A DNA stretch of 64,000 bases from Bacteriovorax sp. Seq25_V. GTDB lineage: Bacteria > Bdellovibrionota > Bacteriovoracia > Bacteriovoracales > Bacteriovoracaceae. The position numbers were made by a program, and so were the translations under genes. How positions within the stretch are numbered: position 1 is the stretch's first letter; every line of letters begins with the position of its first letter. The DNA is taken from assembly GCF_000447795.1 (NCBI RefSeq), contig NZ_AUNI01000009.1:124001-188000 (forward strand), written 5' to 3'. This document shows positions 18,156 through 26,485 of the stretch, piece by piece. Under the pieces are notes generated by a model, which was given only the letters and a program-made list of their open reading frames with translations, searched no databases and had not been told where the DNA came from.

Positions 18156-18962
18156 TTAAGGCATTTTAAAAGTTAGAGTTAACCCAATTGGCATATTATT
18201 GAATCCGATTTTTTTTGAATTACTTTTATCTGCGATATTGAATGGCCCTACTAGGATTTGATCATACCAAGCATGTGTAAAAATATTGCTATTAAGGTTG
18301 TAGTTGTTTCGATGATATTGCCAACAAAACGCCAGGCCCATTATAGTTCTTCCAATATTTTCTTCTGTCGTTGCACCAACATGAGCAAATGCAAAAAGTG
18401 CTGAGCTAAAAATTGCTCCTCCCCAAATTCCAACAGTAGAGGACATTGAAGGAAATAGAAATCCTCTAAAAAGTGCTTCTTCTCCCATTCCAACCGCAGC
18501 AAAAGTAAAAATCGACTTCCACGCATCTGTTCGAAGAAGGCGATAGAGCTTTTCTTGATCATCTTCTCTTTCTGCATCTTCGATAGCATGATCTCGCGCC
18601 GTACTTCTGTTATAAGCAGCAAGTGATAAGAATCCGACTGCAATAGAATCACTAGCATTGAGTGGATTAAACATTTGTGCGTAATCATAGAAAATAAAAC
18701 TTTCTCTATTACTTGGAGTTCCTCCAGCATCTCTCCAGGCATCATACATACTGTAAAAGGCAATATTTAAGCCAAGAGTTCTAAGCTTAGGGTCCTTCAT
18801 GGAAAGAAGGCCAACAGATGAAACGAAGTAACTAGCTCCCTCCCAGTGACTACCATTCATTGATTGCCCAAGACCTGGAATTATACTACTCAAGCCCTGA
18901 TAGGCTTGTGCTCTAACAGAAGTATTTAGAATGAATAGGCAAAGAAGTATAAAGGTCTTCAT
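18156..18962 (-). CDS. CPBP-family intramembrane metalloprotease, exported N-terminus
   Basis: The 268-residue protein starts with a signal peptide or first helix and contains the CPBP (CAAX protease) motifs: EEALFRG (EExxxR), FAFAHVG (FxxxH) and a later helix ending THAWYDQ. These residues form the glutamate/histidine active site, so proteolytic activity is plausible. The N-terminal half, including GLGQSMNGSHWEGASYF, resembles proteins with a DUF5683-type start. Substrate is unknown. Confidence 0.75.
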   Translation of the reverse strand: MKTFILLCLFILNTSVRAQAYQGLSSIIPGLGQSMNGSHWEGASYFVSSVGLLSMKDPKLRTLGLNIAFYSMYDAWRDAGGTPSNRESFIFYDYAQMFNPLNASDSIAVGFLSLAAYNRSTARDHAIEDAEREDDQEKLYRLLRTDAWKSIFTFAAVGMGEEALFRGFLFPSMSSTVGIWGGAIFSSALFAFAHVGATTEENIGRTIMGLAFCWQYHRNNYNLNSNIFTHAWYDQILVGPFNIADKSNSKKIGFNNMPIGLTLTFKMP

Positions 18963-19040
18963 AATATCCTAATGAATATGAGATCTATATTCTAAATAAA
19001 AAGAAGCGAGAAACAAACCATGGGTAAATTTGGGACTTAA

Positions 19041-19063
19041 AGAAAAAGCACCCCGAAGGGTGC
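19041..19063 (-). terminator. Intrinsic terminator
   Basis: A GCACCC/GGGTGC stem with a TTCG loop (19048-19063) is followed by TTTTT on the minus strand, just downstream of the 173-residue exported protein gene. Confidence 0.85.
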
Positions 19064-19071
19064 GTAAAAAA

Positions 19072-19593
19072 TTAATCAATTTTAGTTCTAACAGACTTCT
19101 TGAAGTAGATACCAACAGTTGTTGCATCGTCTCCACATAAAGTTGCTGCATCAGAAACTGGAGCGAGAAGAGACATTGCTCCATGGTGGTAGATATACTT
19201 TACTGGTTGAGCGAAAAGTGAATCTAGGTATTCTTTCCCTTCGATACAATTTTCAGAAGATCCTCCATTTACTGGATAAGCAGCAGTATCAGTTTTTGTG
19301 AATGTCCAGTTAACGTTATCAGCTAAACCAATCAAGTTATAACGACATTCAGTTCCTTTACTGTGGTAAGAAGCAACAAACTTTCCGTTATCAAGAGAAT
19401 AGTCTGTCGTCATATATGAGAAGAGAACCGCTCTTGTTTTAAAATCTGTTGGTGCTTGAGTTGGTACTCTATCTTCTCCACAAACAAAACCTGCATGTTG
19501 TGCTAACCAACGCTCTTGAGCTGGGAAGTTGATATCTTGAGCAAAAGATGAAGTTGCTGCGATTAGTGTCAGTCCAAATAATAATTTCTGCAT
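19072..19593 (-). CDS. Exported protein of unknown function, shares operator with siderophore operon
   Basis: The 173-residue product has a clear signal peptide (MQKLLFGLTLIAATSSFA) and a mature part with four cysteines (in FVCGED, TECRYN, SENCIEG and TLCGDD) that could form two disulfides. A strong AGGAGG site precedes the ATG. I do not recognise the family. Its promoter carries the same 18-bp palindrome over the -35 box as the siderophore operon, so co-regulation, perhaps by iron, is inferred. It is a single-gene unit with its own terminator. Confidence 0.7.
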   Translation of the reverse strand: MQKLLFGLTLIAATSSFAQDINFPAQERWLAQHAGFVCGEDRVPTQAPTDFKTRAVLFSYMTTDYSLDNGKFVASYHSKGTECRYNLIGLADNVNWTFTKTDTAAYPVNGGSSENCIEGKEYLDSLFAQPVKYIYHHGAMSLLAPVSDAATLCGDDATTVGIYFKKSVRTKID

Positions 19594-19628
19594 ATTTCCT
19601 CCTTGGGATATTTTTCACATATTGTATG

Positions 19629-19660
19629 CTTATATTAATAAAAGTTTGATAAGTCAAACT
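19629..19660 (-). promoter_or_regulatory. Promoter with the same 18-bp palindrome as the siderophore operon
   Basis: On the minus strand TTGACT (-35, 19652-19657), a 17-base spacer and TATAAG (-10, 19629-19634) form a good promoter. AGTTTGA-N4-TCAAACT at 19643-19660 covers the -35. The same palindrome, position and following T-run occur at 6674-6691. Confidence 0.65.
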
Positions 19661-19764
19661 GCTTGTAACGTGTTAGTTTTATTGTTAAAAATGTAAACTA
19701 ATTTGTTTTTAGCCAAGGGAGATATGTAAAATAGTCAGAGAGATTTATAGCTAATTTAGTATTA

Positions 19765-19798
19765 AATATTATAAATGGGAGAGCTGCCGTGCTCCCCC
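19765..19798 (-). terminator. Possible terminator of the 44-residue membrane protein gene
   Basis: On the minus strand GGGGGAGC and GCTCTCCC pair over 8 bp (one G-U) around a six-base loop, followed by the AT-rich ATTTATAATATTT. The U-tract is weak. Confidence 0.45.
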
Positions 19799-19808
19799 TT
19801 CGCCAAAA

Positions 19809-19943
19809 TTATTTTCTTATAAAACCGTCAATAATTACGCCGATAAATGTAGTGACAAACAAAAAAGCAATAATATAGAGGGAGAGGTTACTTCCTTTGT
19901 CTTCACTCTTGCTATTGTTCTCAACATCTTGCTGTTCATTCAT
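19809..19943 (-). CDS. Small single-helix membrane protein, 44 residues
   Basis: An ATG at 19943 with GAGGAATTC upstream opens a 44-residue frame. It starts with a charged N-terminus (MNEQQDVENNSKSEDKG) followed by one helix (about 20-39, LSLYIIAFLFVTTFIGVIID) and ends FIRK. The ribosome site, the hydrophobic/charged organisation and the stem-loop after the stop support a real gene. No family is recognised. Confidence 0.6.
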   Translation of the reverse strand: MNEQQDVENNSKSEDKGSNLSLYIIAFLFVTTFIGVIIDGFIRK

Positions 19944-19987
19944 TTTGAATTCCTCAAATGTGGTTAACAAATTTTAAATACTAAGAA

Positions 19988-20314
19988 TTAAGAAAAAAGA
20001 AGTAAGGGTGGACTTAAGCCCGAATATTTTTTGCTATAGGACTCTTTGCAGAGTTGCTTAGATTGAAGCGAAAAAGTTTCACCTAAGAGACATTTGATCG
20101 GAAAAACTTTATTCGTATGATGATAAAATGGTAGAGGAGAGGAATCTCCTGAAACTTCTGACTTTTCAAGTCGATCACTTTGCAGAAGACTCTCTACTAA
20201 ATGGGGAGAGGAATAAATCTTATCAATTTTTTCTTTAGCTAAATCTTGAGTAAAATTTAGAAAGCAAAATTTCGTTAAAAAGATTGATAATATAATTATG
20301 TAGTAGATTCTCAT
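19988..20314 (-). CDS. Small exported protein of unknown function
   Basis: The 108-residue frame begins with a signal-peptide-like hydrophobic stretch (YYIIILSIFLTKFCFL) and has no recognisable domain. Two later cysteines (IKCLLG, QLCKES) may pair. There is no clear ribosome site. A TATAAT lies about nine bases before the ATG, so a nearly leaderless transcript is possible. The absence of other coding signal on either strand favours a gene, but confidence is limited. Confidence 0.45.
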   Translation of the reverse strand: MRIYYIIILSIFLTKFCFLNFTQDLAKEKIDKIYSSPHLVESLLQSDRLEKSEVSGDSSPLPFYHHTNKVFPIKCLLGETFSLQSKQLCKESYSKKYSGLSPPLLLFS

Positions 20315-20427
20315 TCAACTGTATTATATCTCTGTTGTGAGAATTTAACTACTAAGTAATTTTCAAGAATAAGCGCCAAAAATTTCGTAGACCTATTATT
20401 TCGATTGCAGTGATTTTCTTAGATTAG

Positions 20428-20513
20428 TGGTGCCCGGGGCGAGACTCGAACTCGCACAATGTTGCCATCGGCGGATTTTGAATCCGCTGCGTCTACCATT
20501 TCGCCACCCGGGC
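20428..20513 (-). tRNA. tRNA-Leu (anticodon CAA)
   Basis: The minus strand folds as a class II tRNA: acceptor GCCCGGG/CCCGGGC, anticodon stem GCGGA/TCCGC with loop TTCAAAA giving CAA, a variable arm, a GTTCGAGTC T-arm, and an encoded CCA end. Confidence 0.95.
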
Positions 20514-20558
20514 TTGGAAATGATATTTTAAGAATTTCCAGACTGTGTGTCAATGAGA

Positions 20559-21524
20559 TTAAAGCCTCAAAAGCTTCAATGCCTGCTTCGTCGTAAATCT
20601 AAACTCAGAATCAGGTAGTCTCTTCATTAACTCCCTACCGTCGATGATACAAGGGTGCTTGATATAATCGATTAAGTAGTCTGGAAAGGTCCAAAGTTTT
20701 TTTACAATTTTCGCAACAGGCGAAAGTATAGAGACAGGAAATGGCACATAACTATGAGCAACAAGTTCTTTGGCTTCTTTTAGAGTAATTGTTTCTTCTG
20801 GTGCAACATTATATATACCAGTTTCAACATTAAATAAGCACTCACTAATAATTGAAGCCATATCCAGTTCATGAATAAATTGAAATGTAGGGTTGAAATC
20901 AATTGGTATTGGTGCAATCGATGACCTTAGGTACTGACTAATAGTATTATTTATTTGTGGACCAATAATATTACAAGGACGGAGTACAATTGTTTGTAGC
21001 TGATCTTTGTACTTCCACATCCAGTTTGTGCAGATTGAGTCCATCTCTGTTACATCGCGAAGCTCTGGATACTTGATACTCGCCCTTAGTGGAGCATCCT
21101 CTTTAATGAAAACTGGATTATCTGAAAGCGCGCCATATACATGATGAGTCGATAGGACAATTACTTTTTGAAGTTGATACTTAAGTGCAAGCTCTAGAAT
21201 TTTGTTTGTTCCAATCAAATTGAGATTTAATCTTTCTTCTATTTCACTCTGTGAGGTCGACTTTGAATGGCTCATTCTTCCAAGGTGGAAGAGGGCGTCG
21301 ATATTTCTCTCTCTAAATATTTTTTCGAAATTTCCACGAGTATATTTGATTCTCACAAACTCAAAATTTGGAGCAGTGATTTTCACTCGAGGGTTTCTAG
21401 TATCAACACCAATAATTTTAATGTTGGGATACTTTCGCGTGATAATTCCACAAAGAATATTTGCAAGTCCTCCTGAGGCACCAATAATTAGAACGCTTTT
21501 AATTTCTTTCATTTTATTTTCCAT
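20559..21524 (-). CDS. Extended SDR (NAD-dependent epimerase/dehydratase-like)
   Basis: The 321-residue protein starts with a Rossmann nucleotide motif (IIGASGGLA) and a second strand ending GVDTRN, and contains LNLIGTNKILELA, LSTHHVYG and LRPCNIIGP typical of extended SDRs. The usual active-site YxxxK is not evident; the likely place reads YPELR, with Arg in place of Lys. It overlaps the upstream acyltransferase gene by 11 bases, so the two act together, perhaps on a lipid or glycolipid. An in-frame ATG at 21512 is an alternative start with a better-placed GGAA. Confidence 0.75.
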   Translation of the reverse strand: MENKMKEIKSVLIIGASGGLANILCGIITRKYPNIKIIGVDTRNPRVKITAPNFEFVRIKYTRGNFEKIFRERNIDALFHLGRMSHSKSTSQSEIEERLNLNLIGTNKILELALKYQLQKVIVLSTHHVYGALSDNPVFIKEDAPLRASIKYPELRDVTEMDSICTNWMWKYKDQLQTIVLRPCNIIGPQINNTISQYLRSSIAPIPIDFNPTFQFIHELDMASIISECLFNVETGIYNVAPEETITLKEAKELVAHSYVPFPVSILSPVAKIVKKLWTFPDYLIDYIKHPCIIDGRELMKRLPDSEFRFTTKQALKLLRL

Positions 21525-22347
21525 GTTTCTTAAAGATAAAGTTCCTTCTCTTTTTTAGCCCTTCATCTAACATTAATTGAATCGTTGATTGAATATGATC
21601 TATATATTCATCAAGCTCTTTGTCTGAAGGATCCTGACCAATTAATGATTGTTCAACTTTAATTGGTTTTCCGATATAAATATCCATCGGTGAAGGAAGG
21701 GGAAAGTAGTTTGCACTTATTGGCATGGCCGGCAATCCAAGCGCTTTTGCAAGACCTTTTGCTTGATAAACAAATGGAAATGTTTCTTCTGCGCCAACAA
21801 CAGCAACAGGTAGGATTTCAATATTCGCACTAAGTGCCATTCTATAAAAACCTTTAGTGAATGGTTGTACTTTGTAAAAGTCCTTTGTACTTTTTGCCAC
21901 ACCACGAACCCCCTCCGGAAACACGAGAAGAGATTCGCCACGCTCTAGTAGATTTTGACAGTTGTCGCGATCTCCGAGAACTGATCCACATTCACTGGCC
22001 CATTTATTAATAAAAGGAAGATTAGTAAAGAATCTCTCAACCATTGGACGTACGATTCTTGGGGGCCAAACTTGAGTGGCGAATGCTGTGCCAATCATCA
22101 GTCCATCGATAGCAATCTGCCCACTATGGTTTGATACCACCATATATTGTTTATCTTGGACATTCTCAATTCCAAATGTTCGTACTTTGAAGTAGTTCTT
22201 AAATACTGGAAAGATCAGGTTTAGATACTTCTTTGCACTTTCAAAGTTGAGTCCCCAGGGATCAGTTCCTCCTTGGTACTTCTCTTCTAAGTAGCTAAAA
22301 ATATTATCAATATTTTCAATTTTTTCATTTTTAAGAAATTTAAGCAC
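21514..22347 (-). CDS. PlsC-type lysophospholipid acyltransferase family protein
   Basis: The 277-residue protein has the acyltransferase motifs VSNHSGQIAIDG (NHxxxxD form), FPEGVRG, a block III-like segment around KVQPFTKGFYRMA, and ILPVAVVGAEE. It most likely transfers an acyl chain to a glycerolipid or related acceptor on the cytoplasmic face of the membrane. It is the first gene of a two-gene unit with the SDR and overlaps it by 11 bases. This fused style of operon is seen where both proteins modify one lipid, but the acceptor is unknown. Confidence 0.8.
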   Translation of the reverse strand: MLKFLKNEKIENIDNIFSYLEEKYQGGTDPWGLNFESAKKYLNLIFPVFKNYFKVRTFGIENVQDKQYMVVSNHSGQIAIDGLMIGTAFATQVWPPRIVRPMVERFFTNLPFINKWASECGSVLGDRDNCQNLLERGESLLVFPEGVRGVAKSTKDFYKVQPFTKGFYRMALSANIEILPVAVVGAEETFPFVYQAKGLAKALGLPAMPISANYFPLPSPMDIYIGKPIKVEQSLIGQDPSDKELDEYIDHIQSTIQLMLDEGLKKRRNFIFKKHGK

Positions 22348-22467
22348 GTCTTTTCCAAGTATAAGTAATTGATTTATTTATATTTTATCAAAGTTACAAA
22401 CCTCTACCAAACTAGGCAGGATGTGCTAAAATATTAATCGACAGTTATGTTTCGTTTAGAGGAATGT

Positions 22468-22770
22468 ATGCAAAAACAAGAATGGAAATTTAAGCTTCAT
22501 AAGCTAATGAGAGAATGCCAAGACGAAATCTCGAAAGCTACAGTTATTGGGAAGAAAATGATTACAGCTTCTCAAACTAATTCAAACTTACATGAAAATT
22601 ATGAGGAGCTAGGTCGTTTAGCTGCTAAGCACTTAAAGGCCGGGATTCTTGAGTGGGAAAATCCACGAGTTAATGAATTACTTGAGGAAATTAAAAAATG
22701 TGAAAAAGACCTTCACCATTTCGAGAGTGAAGTCAAAGATATTAAAGCGAAGTGCGACGAAAAAGAGTAA
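22468..22770 (+). CDS. Helical cytosolic protein of unknown function
   Basis: The 100-residue product is charged and almost wholly helical, with no signal peptide or membrane segment, so probably a small coiled-coil protein. The start at 22468 has AGAGGAATGT upstream; a longer frame from 22447 has no ribosome site. The C-terminal half (LLEEIKKCEKDLHHFESEV) looks like a coiled coil. It converges on engB and shares a bidirectional terminator that overlaps its stop codon. Confidence 0.65.
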   Translation: MQKQEWKFKLHKLMRECQDEISKATVIGKKMITASQTNSNLHENYEELGRLAAKHLKAGILEWENPRVNELLEEIKKCEKDLHHFESEVKDIKAKCDEKE

Positions 22771-22792
22771 GCTAGGCTTACTCTTTTATTTT
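22759..22792. terminator. Bidirectional terminator between convergent genes
   Basis: A 12-bp perfect stem (AAAAGAGTAAGC / GCTTACTCTTTT) with a three-base loop, flanked by A-rich and T-rich tracts, serves both the small helical protein and engB. It includes the stop codon of the former. Confidence 0.85.
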
Positions 22793-23452
22793 TTCTCTCT
22801 CAACATGTAATAAAAGAAAATTGATTATCGCTGACTCAAGAGGAGGAATACCTGTTCCTTTCTCCGCTGAAATGAAGTGAAGTTGTTCAACCCATGATGA
22901 CTCTTTAAAGATTCTTGGTTTCAACTTTTCTAGAGCTGAGCGCTCTTTCTGTGTTTTAAGTTTATCAAGCTTGTTGAAAATCATAAACGTGTGATGACCG
23001 AAAGGCTCTAAATAGTCTCTAAACTCTAAGTCACTATCTTGCATGGGATGGCGTGCATCTTGAAGGTTTAGCATCAGAATTTTTTCGTTCGTTCCTGTAA
23101 AGAATGTATGCATCAATTCTTGCCATTGAGTTTTCATCTCTTTTGATACTTTTGCATGTCCATACCCTGGAAGATCGAATAAAAAGAACTCTGGTGTGTC
23201 TTTGTATAGTTTTCCTTCAAGTTCTAGTCCGAAAGAGAAGATATTAATCTCTCTCGTTCTTCCTGGAGTTTTTGAAATACGGGCAGTATTCTTTCCGAAA
23301 ATAGCATTGATTGAACTCGACTTACCAACATTACTTCTGCCGATGAATCCGATACCAATTGCATTATTATTTTTTAAGAAGTCCTTTAATTGATTAGGGT
23401 CGCTTATACCATATCTGAACTTTGTCGATGATTTTGAAATTTTAAAATCCAT
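22778..23452 (-). CDS. engB: Ribosome biogenesis GTPase EngB (YihA/YsxC)
   Basis: The 224-residue GTPase assists assembly of the large ribosomal subunit. G1 (GRSNVGKSS), G2 (TPGRTREIN), G3 (DLPGYGHAK) and G4 (NKLDKLK) are all present, and FISAEKGTG is the G5-like loop. The DLPGYG form is diagnostic for EngB. Confidence 0.93.
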   Translation of the reverse strand: MDFKISKSSTKFRYGISDPNQLKDFLKNNNAIGIGFIGRSNVGKSSSINAIFGKNTARISKTPGRTREINIFSFGLELEGKLYKDTPEFFLFDLPGYGHAKVSKEMKTQWQELMHTFFTGTNEKILMLNLQDARHPMQDSDLEFRDYLEPFGHHTFMIFNKLDKLKTQKERSALEKLKPRIFKESSWVEQLHFISAEKGTGIPPLESAIINFLLLHVEREKIKE

Positions 23453-23496
23453 TATTTACCTCAAACTTTGTATAGATCCAGTAAATTGGAGGATCT

Positions 23497-24744
23497 ATGG
23501 CAATACAACTATCAAACAATAACCCTCTTGTAAAAGAGAGCTTCGCAAAAATTGGGACAGAACTTGAAATATACCCCGTTTTTGGAAAAAAGCGTACGAT
23601 ATCTCTTAATCGGAAGATACTGATGATTAATGAGAAAAAGGGACAGTTTGCGGTGAATCCTCACCAGATAAAGCTGTCATCAATCTCAGATGAGGAGCAG
23701 AGCTATCAATTAGAAAACTTTCAGGACGAATTTAATGAATTCTACACACTTAAGGTTACTAAAGGACAAGGCTTTAAGGTTAATGGACAGCTCGTTAAAG
23801 AAGCCTATTGCTTTGAAGGCGATGTCATTATGATTGGACTCAATAAACTAGTCTTTAAAAACTCAGATAAGAGGCTTAAAAAGAAGTTGTATTCATATAT
23901 CCCTAAATTACCAATGTTGATTGAAGGCGAAACTGGGACGGGAAAATCAACTCTAGCTAAGAAGCTACATGAGCAGTCATCTGTTCGTGGAGACTTCATT
24001 CATATTAATATTTCTTCATTTCCTGCTAGCTTAATTGAGTCAGAACTTTTCGGACATGTAAAAGGAGCTTTTACCGGCGCCATTACAGAAAAACTTGGTG
24101 CGATAAGGAGTGCGAGTGGGGGAACACTTTTTATTGATGAGATTGACTCACTCCCTCTTGAATTACAAGTGAAGTTACTACTATTTCTTGACTCTAAAAG
24201 TGTACGTCCAGTTGGTAGTGACAGTGAGTACCATAGCGATACTAACTTGATATTTGCTTCGGGACAAAATTTAAAAGAGCTCGTTAAAAAAGGAGAAATG
24301 AGAAAGGATTTTTTCTTTAGAATCTCTAGTGGGCAGTATATTTACTTGCCATCTTTGCGTGAAAATAGAGAGCAAGTCGCTGAGTTATGTATGGAGTTTG
24401 AATTTAAAAATCTCGTTACAATCTCAAGAGAGTTAATATCATTTTATAAAGACTATGACTGGCCAGGAAATATAAGACAGCTACGAGGGCATCTTGAAAA
24501 GAAGATGTATCTCACCAAGCGAGGAAGACTTGTATTGGATAAAACTGATTATGAACTTTTAGATATAGATTTTGATCTAGGAGAAACAGAAGAGAATTTA
24601 ATATACGACTTTGAAAGTTATAAAAAGAAATTCTTCTTACGTGCTTATCACCGCTGTGGAGAGAACCTGTCTGTGACCGCAAAGAGAATGGATGTTGCTC
24701 CAAATACAATTAGAAGAGTACTCGATTTAGCCATTAAGGATTGA
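23497..24744 (+). CDS. Sigma-54-dependent activator with FHA-like N-terminus
   Basis: The 415-residue protein combines an N-terminal all-beta region (about 20-122) with FHA-like features, a central AAA+ domain, and a Fis-type helix-turn-helix (SVTAKRMDVAPNTIRRVL) at the end. Walker A is GETGTGKS near 144-151, the sigma-54 contact loop GAFTGA at 190-195, and Walker B LFIDEID at 211-217. The intact GAFTGA means it should activate RpoN promoters. An FHA-like front end suggests control by binding a phosphothreonine partner rather than by a receiver domain. Its 3' end overlaps the convergent FliL-like gene by 18 bases. Confidence 0.85.
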   Translation: MAIQLSNNNPLVKESFAKIGTELEIYPVFGKKRTISLNRKILMINEKKGQFAVNPHQIKLSSISDEEQSYQLENFQDEFNEFYTLKVTKGQGFKVNGQLVKEAYCFEGDVIMIGLNKLVFKNSDKRLKKKLYSYIPKLPMLIEGETGTGKSTLAKKLHEQSSVRGDFIHINISSFPASLIESELFGHVKGAFTGAITEKLGAIRSASGGTLFIDEIDSLPLELQVKLLLFLDSKSVRPVGSDSEYHSDTNLIFASGQNLKELVKKGEMRKDFFFRISSGQYIYLPSLRENREQVAELCMEFEFKNLVTISRELISFYKDYDWPGNIRQLRGHLEKKMYLTKRGRLVLDKTDYELLDIDFDLGETEENLIYDFESYKKKFFLRAYHRCGENLSVTAKRMDVAPNTIRRVLDLAIKD

Positions 24745-25611
24745 TTGAATATAAACCTCTTCAATGGTTCCATCTATTTTTAGATCTTTTAGAACATTAT
24801 TTAATTCTCTTTTAATCTTATTTCTTAAAATAATTTTCCCTTCTTCTTCCATTGGAAAAGAGGGGATTATTGGTTGGACATTCTTGTAAATGCGATCTCT
24901 GAGAACGTATTCATTTTGAATTTTTTCAAAATACTTGGCAATATATCTATTACTTGCTCTAAAAGAGAAATCTACCAATAGAGTTTGCATTCCTTTTCTC
25001 TCTTCGATGTAAATTGGAATATTGACATCATTCAGTTGAAGACTCATTTCCGTATAGTGACGAAATTTAGAACGAGAGTGTGCAAGTTTTTCAGAATCCA
25101 TTGTATCAGAATAGCTACTAGGCTCTCTCACTACTTCTTTTGCCATCTTATTATCAATTTCACTAGCTTGTTTAATAACTGTTATACCTGTTAGAGTTAT
25201 GGCCATCATTCCAGCTGTTCCAACCACGATTGTTGTAGGTTTAAGTCCACTCAACCATTTTTGAGTTTTTATAAAAAGTGGTGCAAAGAGAAGCGAAACC
25301 CCAGCTAAAACTTTTTTTGGTGTAATACTTTTGTAATCATAGCTTTTAGCCTTGACGACTTTTTCAAGAGCTGAAATTTTTGCTTTTTCACTTTTCTTTT
25401 TTACATCGCCAATAGACTTTAAAGTGAACTGCTTACTTTTTGATATTGATTCTTTGAAATTAATTGTTGTTTTCTTTCTGATGATATCAGTTTGTGCGAC
25501 AGTTTTTTTGACAGATTTTGGCGTAAGTTTTAAGACAATACGAGAGAGAAAATTGCTAATCACAATTAAAATCTTATTTATAAAACTCTCAATCTTTAAC
25601 CAAAATTTCAT
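24727..25611 (-). CDS. FliL-like membrane protein
   Basis: The 294-residue protein has an amphipathic N-terminus, a basic Lys/Ser-rich stretch, a membrane helix at about 160-180 (VVGTAGMMAITLTGI), and a C-terminal periplasmic domain. The end of that domain (IILRNKIKRELNNVLKDLKIDGTIEEVYIQSI) follows the FliL pattern, which in flagellar FliL helps the stator and motor. No other flagellar gene is near. The start at 25611 is preferred for its AAGGTAGG site; an upstream in-frame ATG at 25638 has none. The long basic cytoplasmic region before the helix is unusual for FliL. Confidence 0.6.
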   Translation of the reverse strand: MKFWLKIESFINKILIVISNFLSRIVLKLTPKSVKKTVAQTDIIRKKTTINFKESISKSKQFTLKSIGDVKKKSEKAKISALEKVVKAKSYDYKSITPKKVLAGVSLLFAPLFIKTQKWLSGLKPTTIVVGTAGMMAITLTGITVIKQASEIDNKMAKEVVREPSSYSDTMDSEKLAHSRSKFRHYTEMSLQLNDVNIPIYIEERKGMQTLLVDFSFRASNRYIAKYFEKIQNEYVLRDRIYKNVQPIIPSFPMEEEGKIILRNKIKRELNNVLKDLKIDGTIEEVYIQSILNG

Positions 25612-25782
25612 TAGCCTACCTTCGTGTTGCCAACTCACTTTTCGACTTTTTAGAGCAGATCTTTACTAAAGAGCTAGAGTTTAGGGCAAATATGTCCGCT
25701 ATTTAAAAAAAAGGTCAATTTTCAGAAGAAAACCTAGGGGCTTCCGAAGAGATTTCGAGTTGAGTGGAGTAAGGAGTAATTG

Positions 25783-26424
25783 ATGAAAAAGCTTGGTTTT
25801 TTCGCCCTATTTATTATTTTTCAGGCCTGTGGGCCGATTTCGATTAATCGTAGTTTTCTTGATGAGATGGAAAATGAAGGGGAGCAGTACTTGGTTCCTG
25901 GACAGCATTTCTCTCGCGTTTCTGGTGATAGCGAGAAGTCTGCCTATCCAGAAAGAGCAATGTTCGAGCGTACGCCAGACAAGGAGAGTGTTTATCCTGA
26001 GATGACGGAGAGACAAAGAATTGCCGCGGAACTCAAAGGAAAGCTTGCTACACTTACACCTCAACAAAGAAATTGGTTTGATGAGCATGAAGACTTATTT
26101 CAGAGTGATTCGCAAAAAGTATATTTTCTAAGTCTCGCGGATGGGGAAAGAGATGAGTATCTTGCGAATATAACGGGAAAAGTTATTGGACAACAAGCTC
26201 GTCGCGCGCCGTCATCAATAGTGAAATATTCGCCTCGTGGAGGGCGAGAAGTCATGCTTGGAATGGACAAGGCACAAGTTGTTCAGCTTTGGGGGAACCC
26301 GCATCAAGTCGATGTTGCAGGTAATCCAAGACTTGAAAATGAGCGTTGGACTTTTTATGAGCAAGGCGTAAAAAAGTATATTTATTTTGCTCGTGGTAAG
26401 GTTGAAGGCTGGTTCTTAGAATAG
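25783..26424 (+). CDS. Lipoprotein with BamE/SmpA-like C-terminus
   Basis: The signal peptide ends at a lipobox (IIFQAC, Cys17 counting from the ATG at 25783), so the mature protein should be lipid-anchored. The last 60 residues (MLGMDKAQVVQLWGNPHQVDVAGN and the WTFYEQG strand) follow the small outer-membrane lipoprotein fold of BamE/OmlA. The middle is charged and helical. A GGAGTAATTG site precedes the ATG. It may belong to an envelope assembly complex; this is inference from the fold only. Confidence 0.7.
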   Translation: MKKLGFFALFIIFQACGPISINRSFLDEMENEGEQYLVPGQHFSRVSGDSEKSAYPERAMFERTPDKESVYPEMTERQRIAAELKGKLATLTPQQRNWFDEHEDLFQSDSQKVYFLSLADGERDEYLANITGKVIGQQARRAPSSIVKYSPRGGREVMLGMDKAQVVQLWGNPHQVDVAGNPRLENERWTFYEQGVKKYIYFARGKVEGWFLE

Positions 26425-26435
26425 CTTGAAAACCG

Positions 26436-26459
26436 ACCCCTAATGGGATAAATAGGGGT
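26436..26459 (+). terminator. Stem-loop after the BamE-like lipoprotein gene
   Basis: A 7-bp ACCCCTA/TAGGGGT stem with a ten-base loop lies 11 bases after the stop. It lacks a U-run, so it may be an attenuator or RNA end rather than a strong terminator. Confidence 0.4.
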
Positions 26460-26485
26460 AATTACATATTTTAGGGAGAGAGGGA

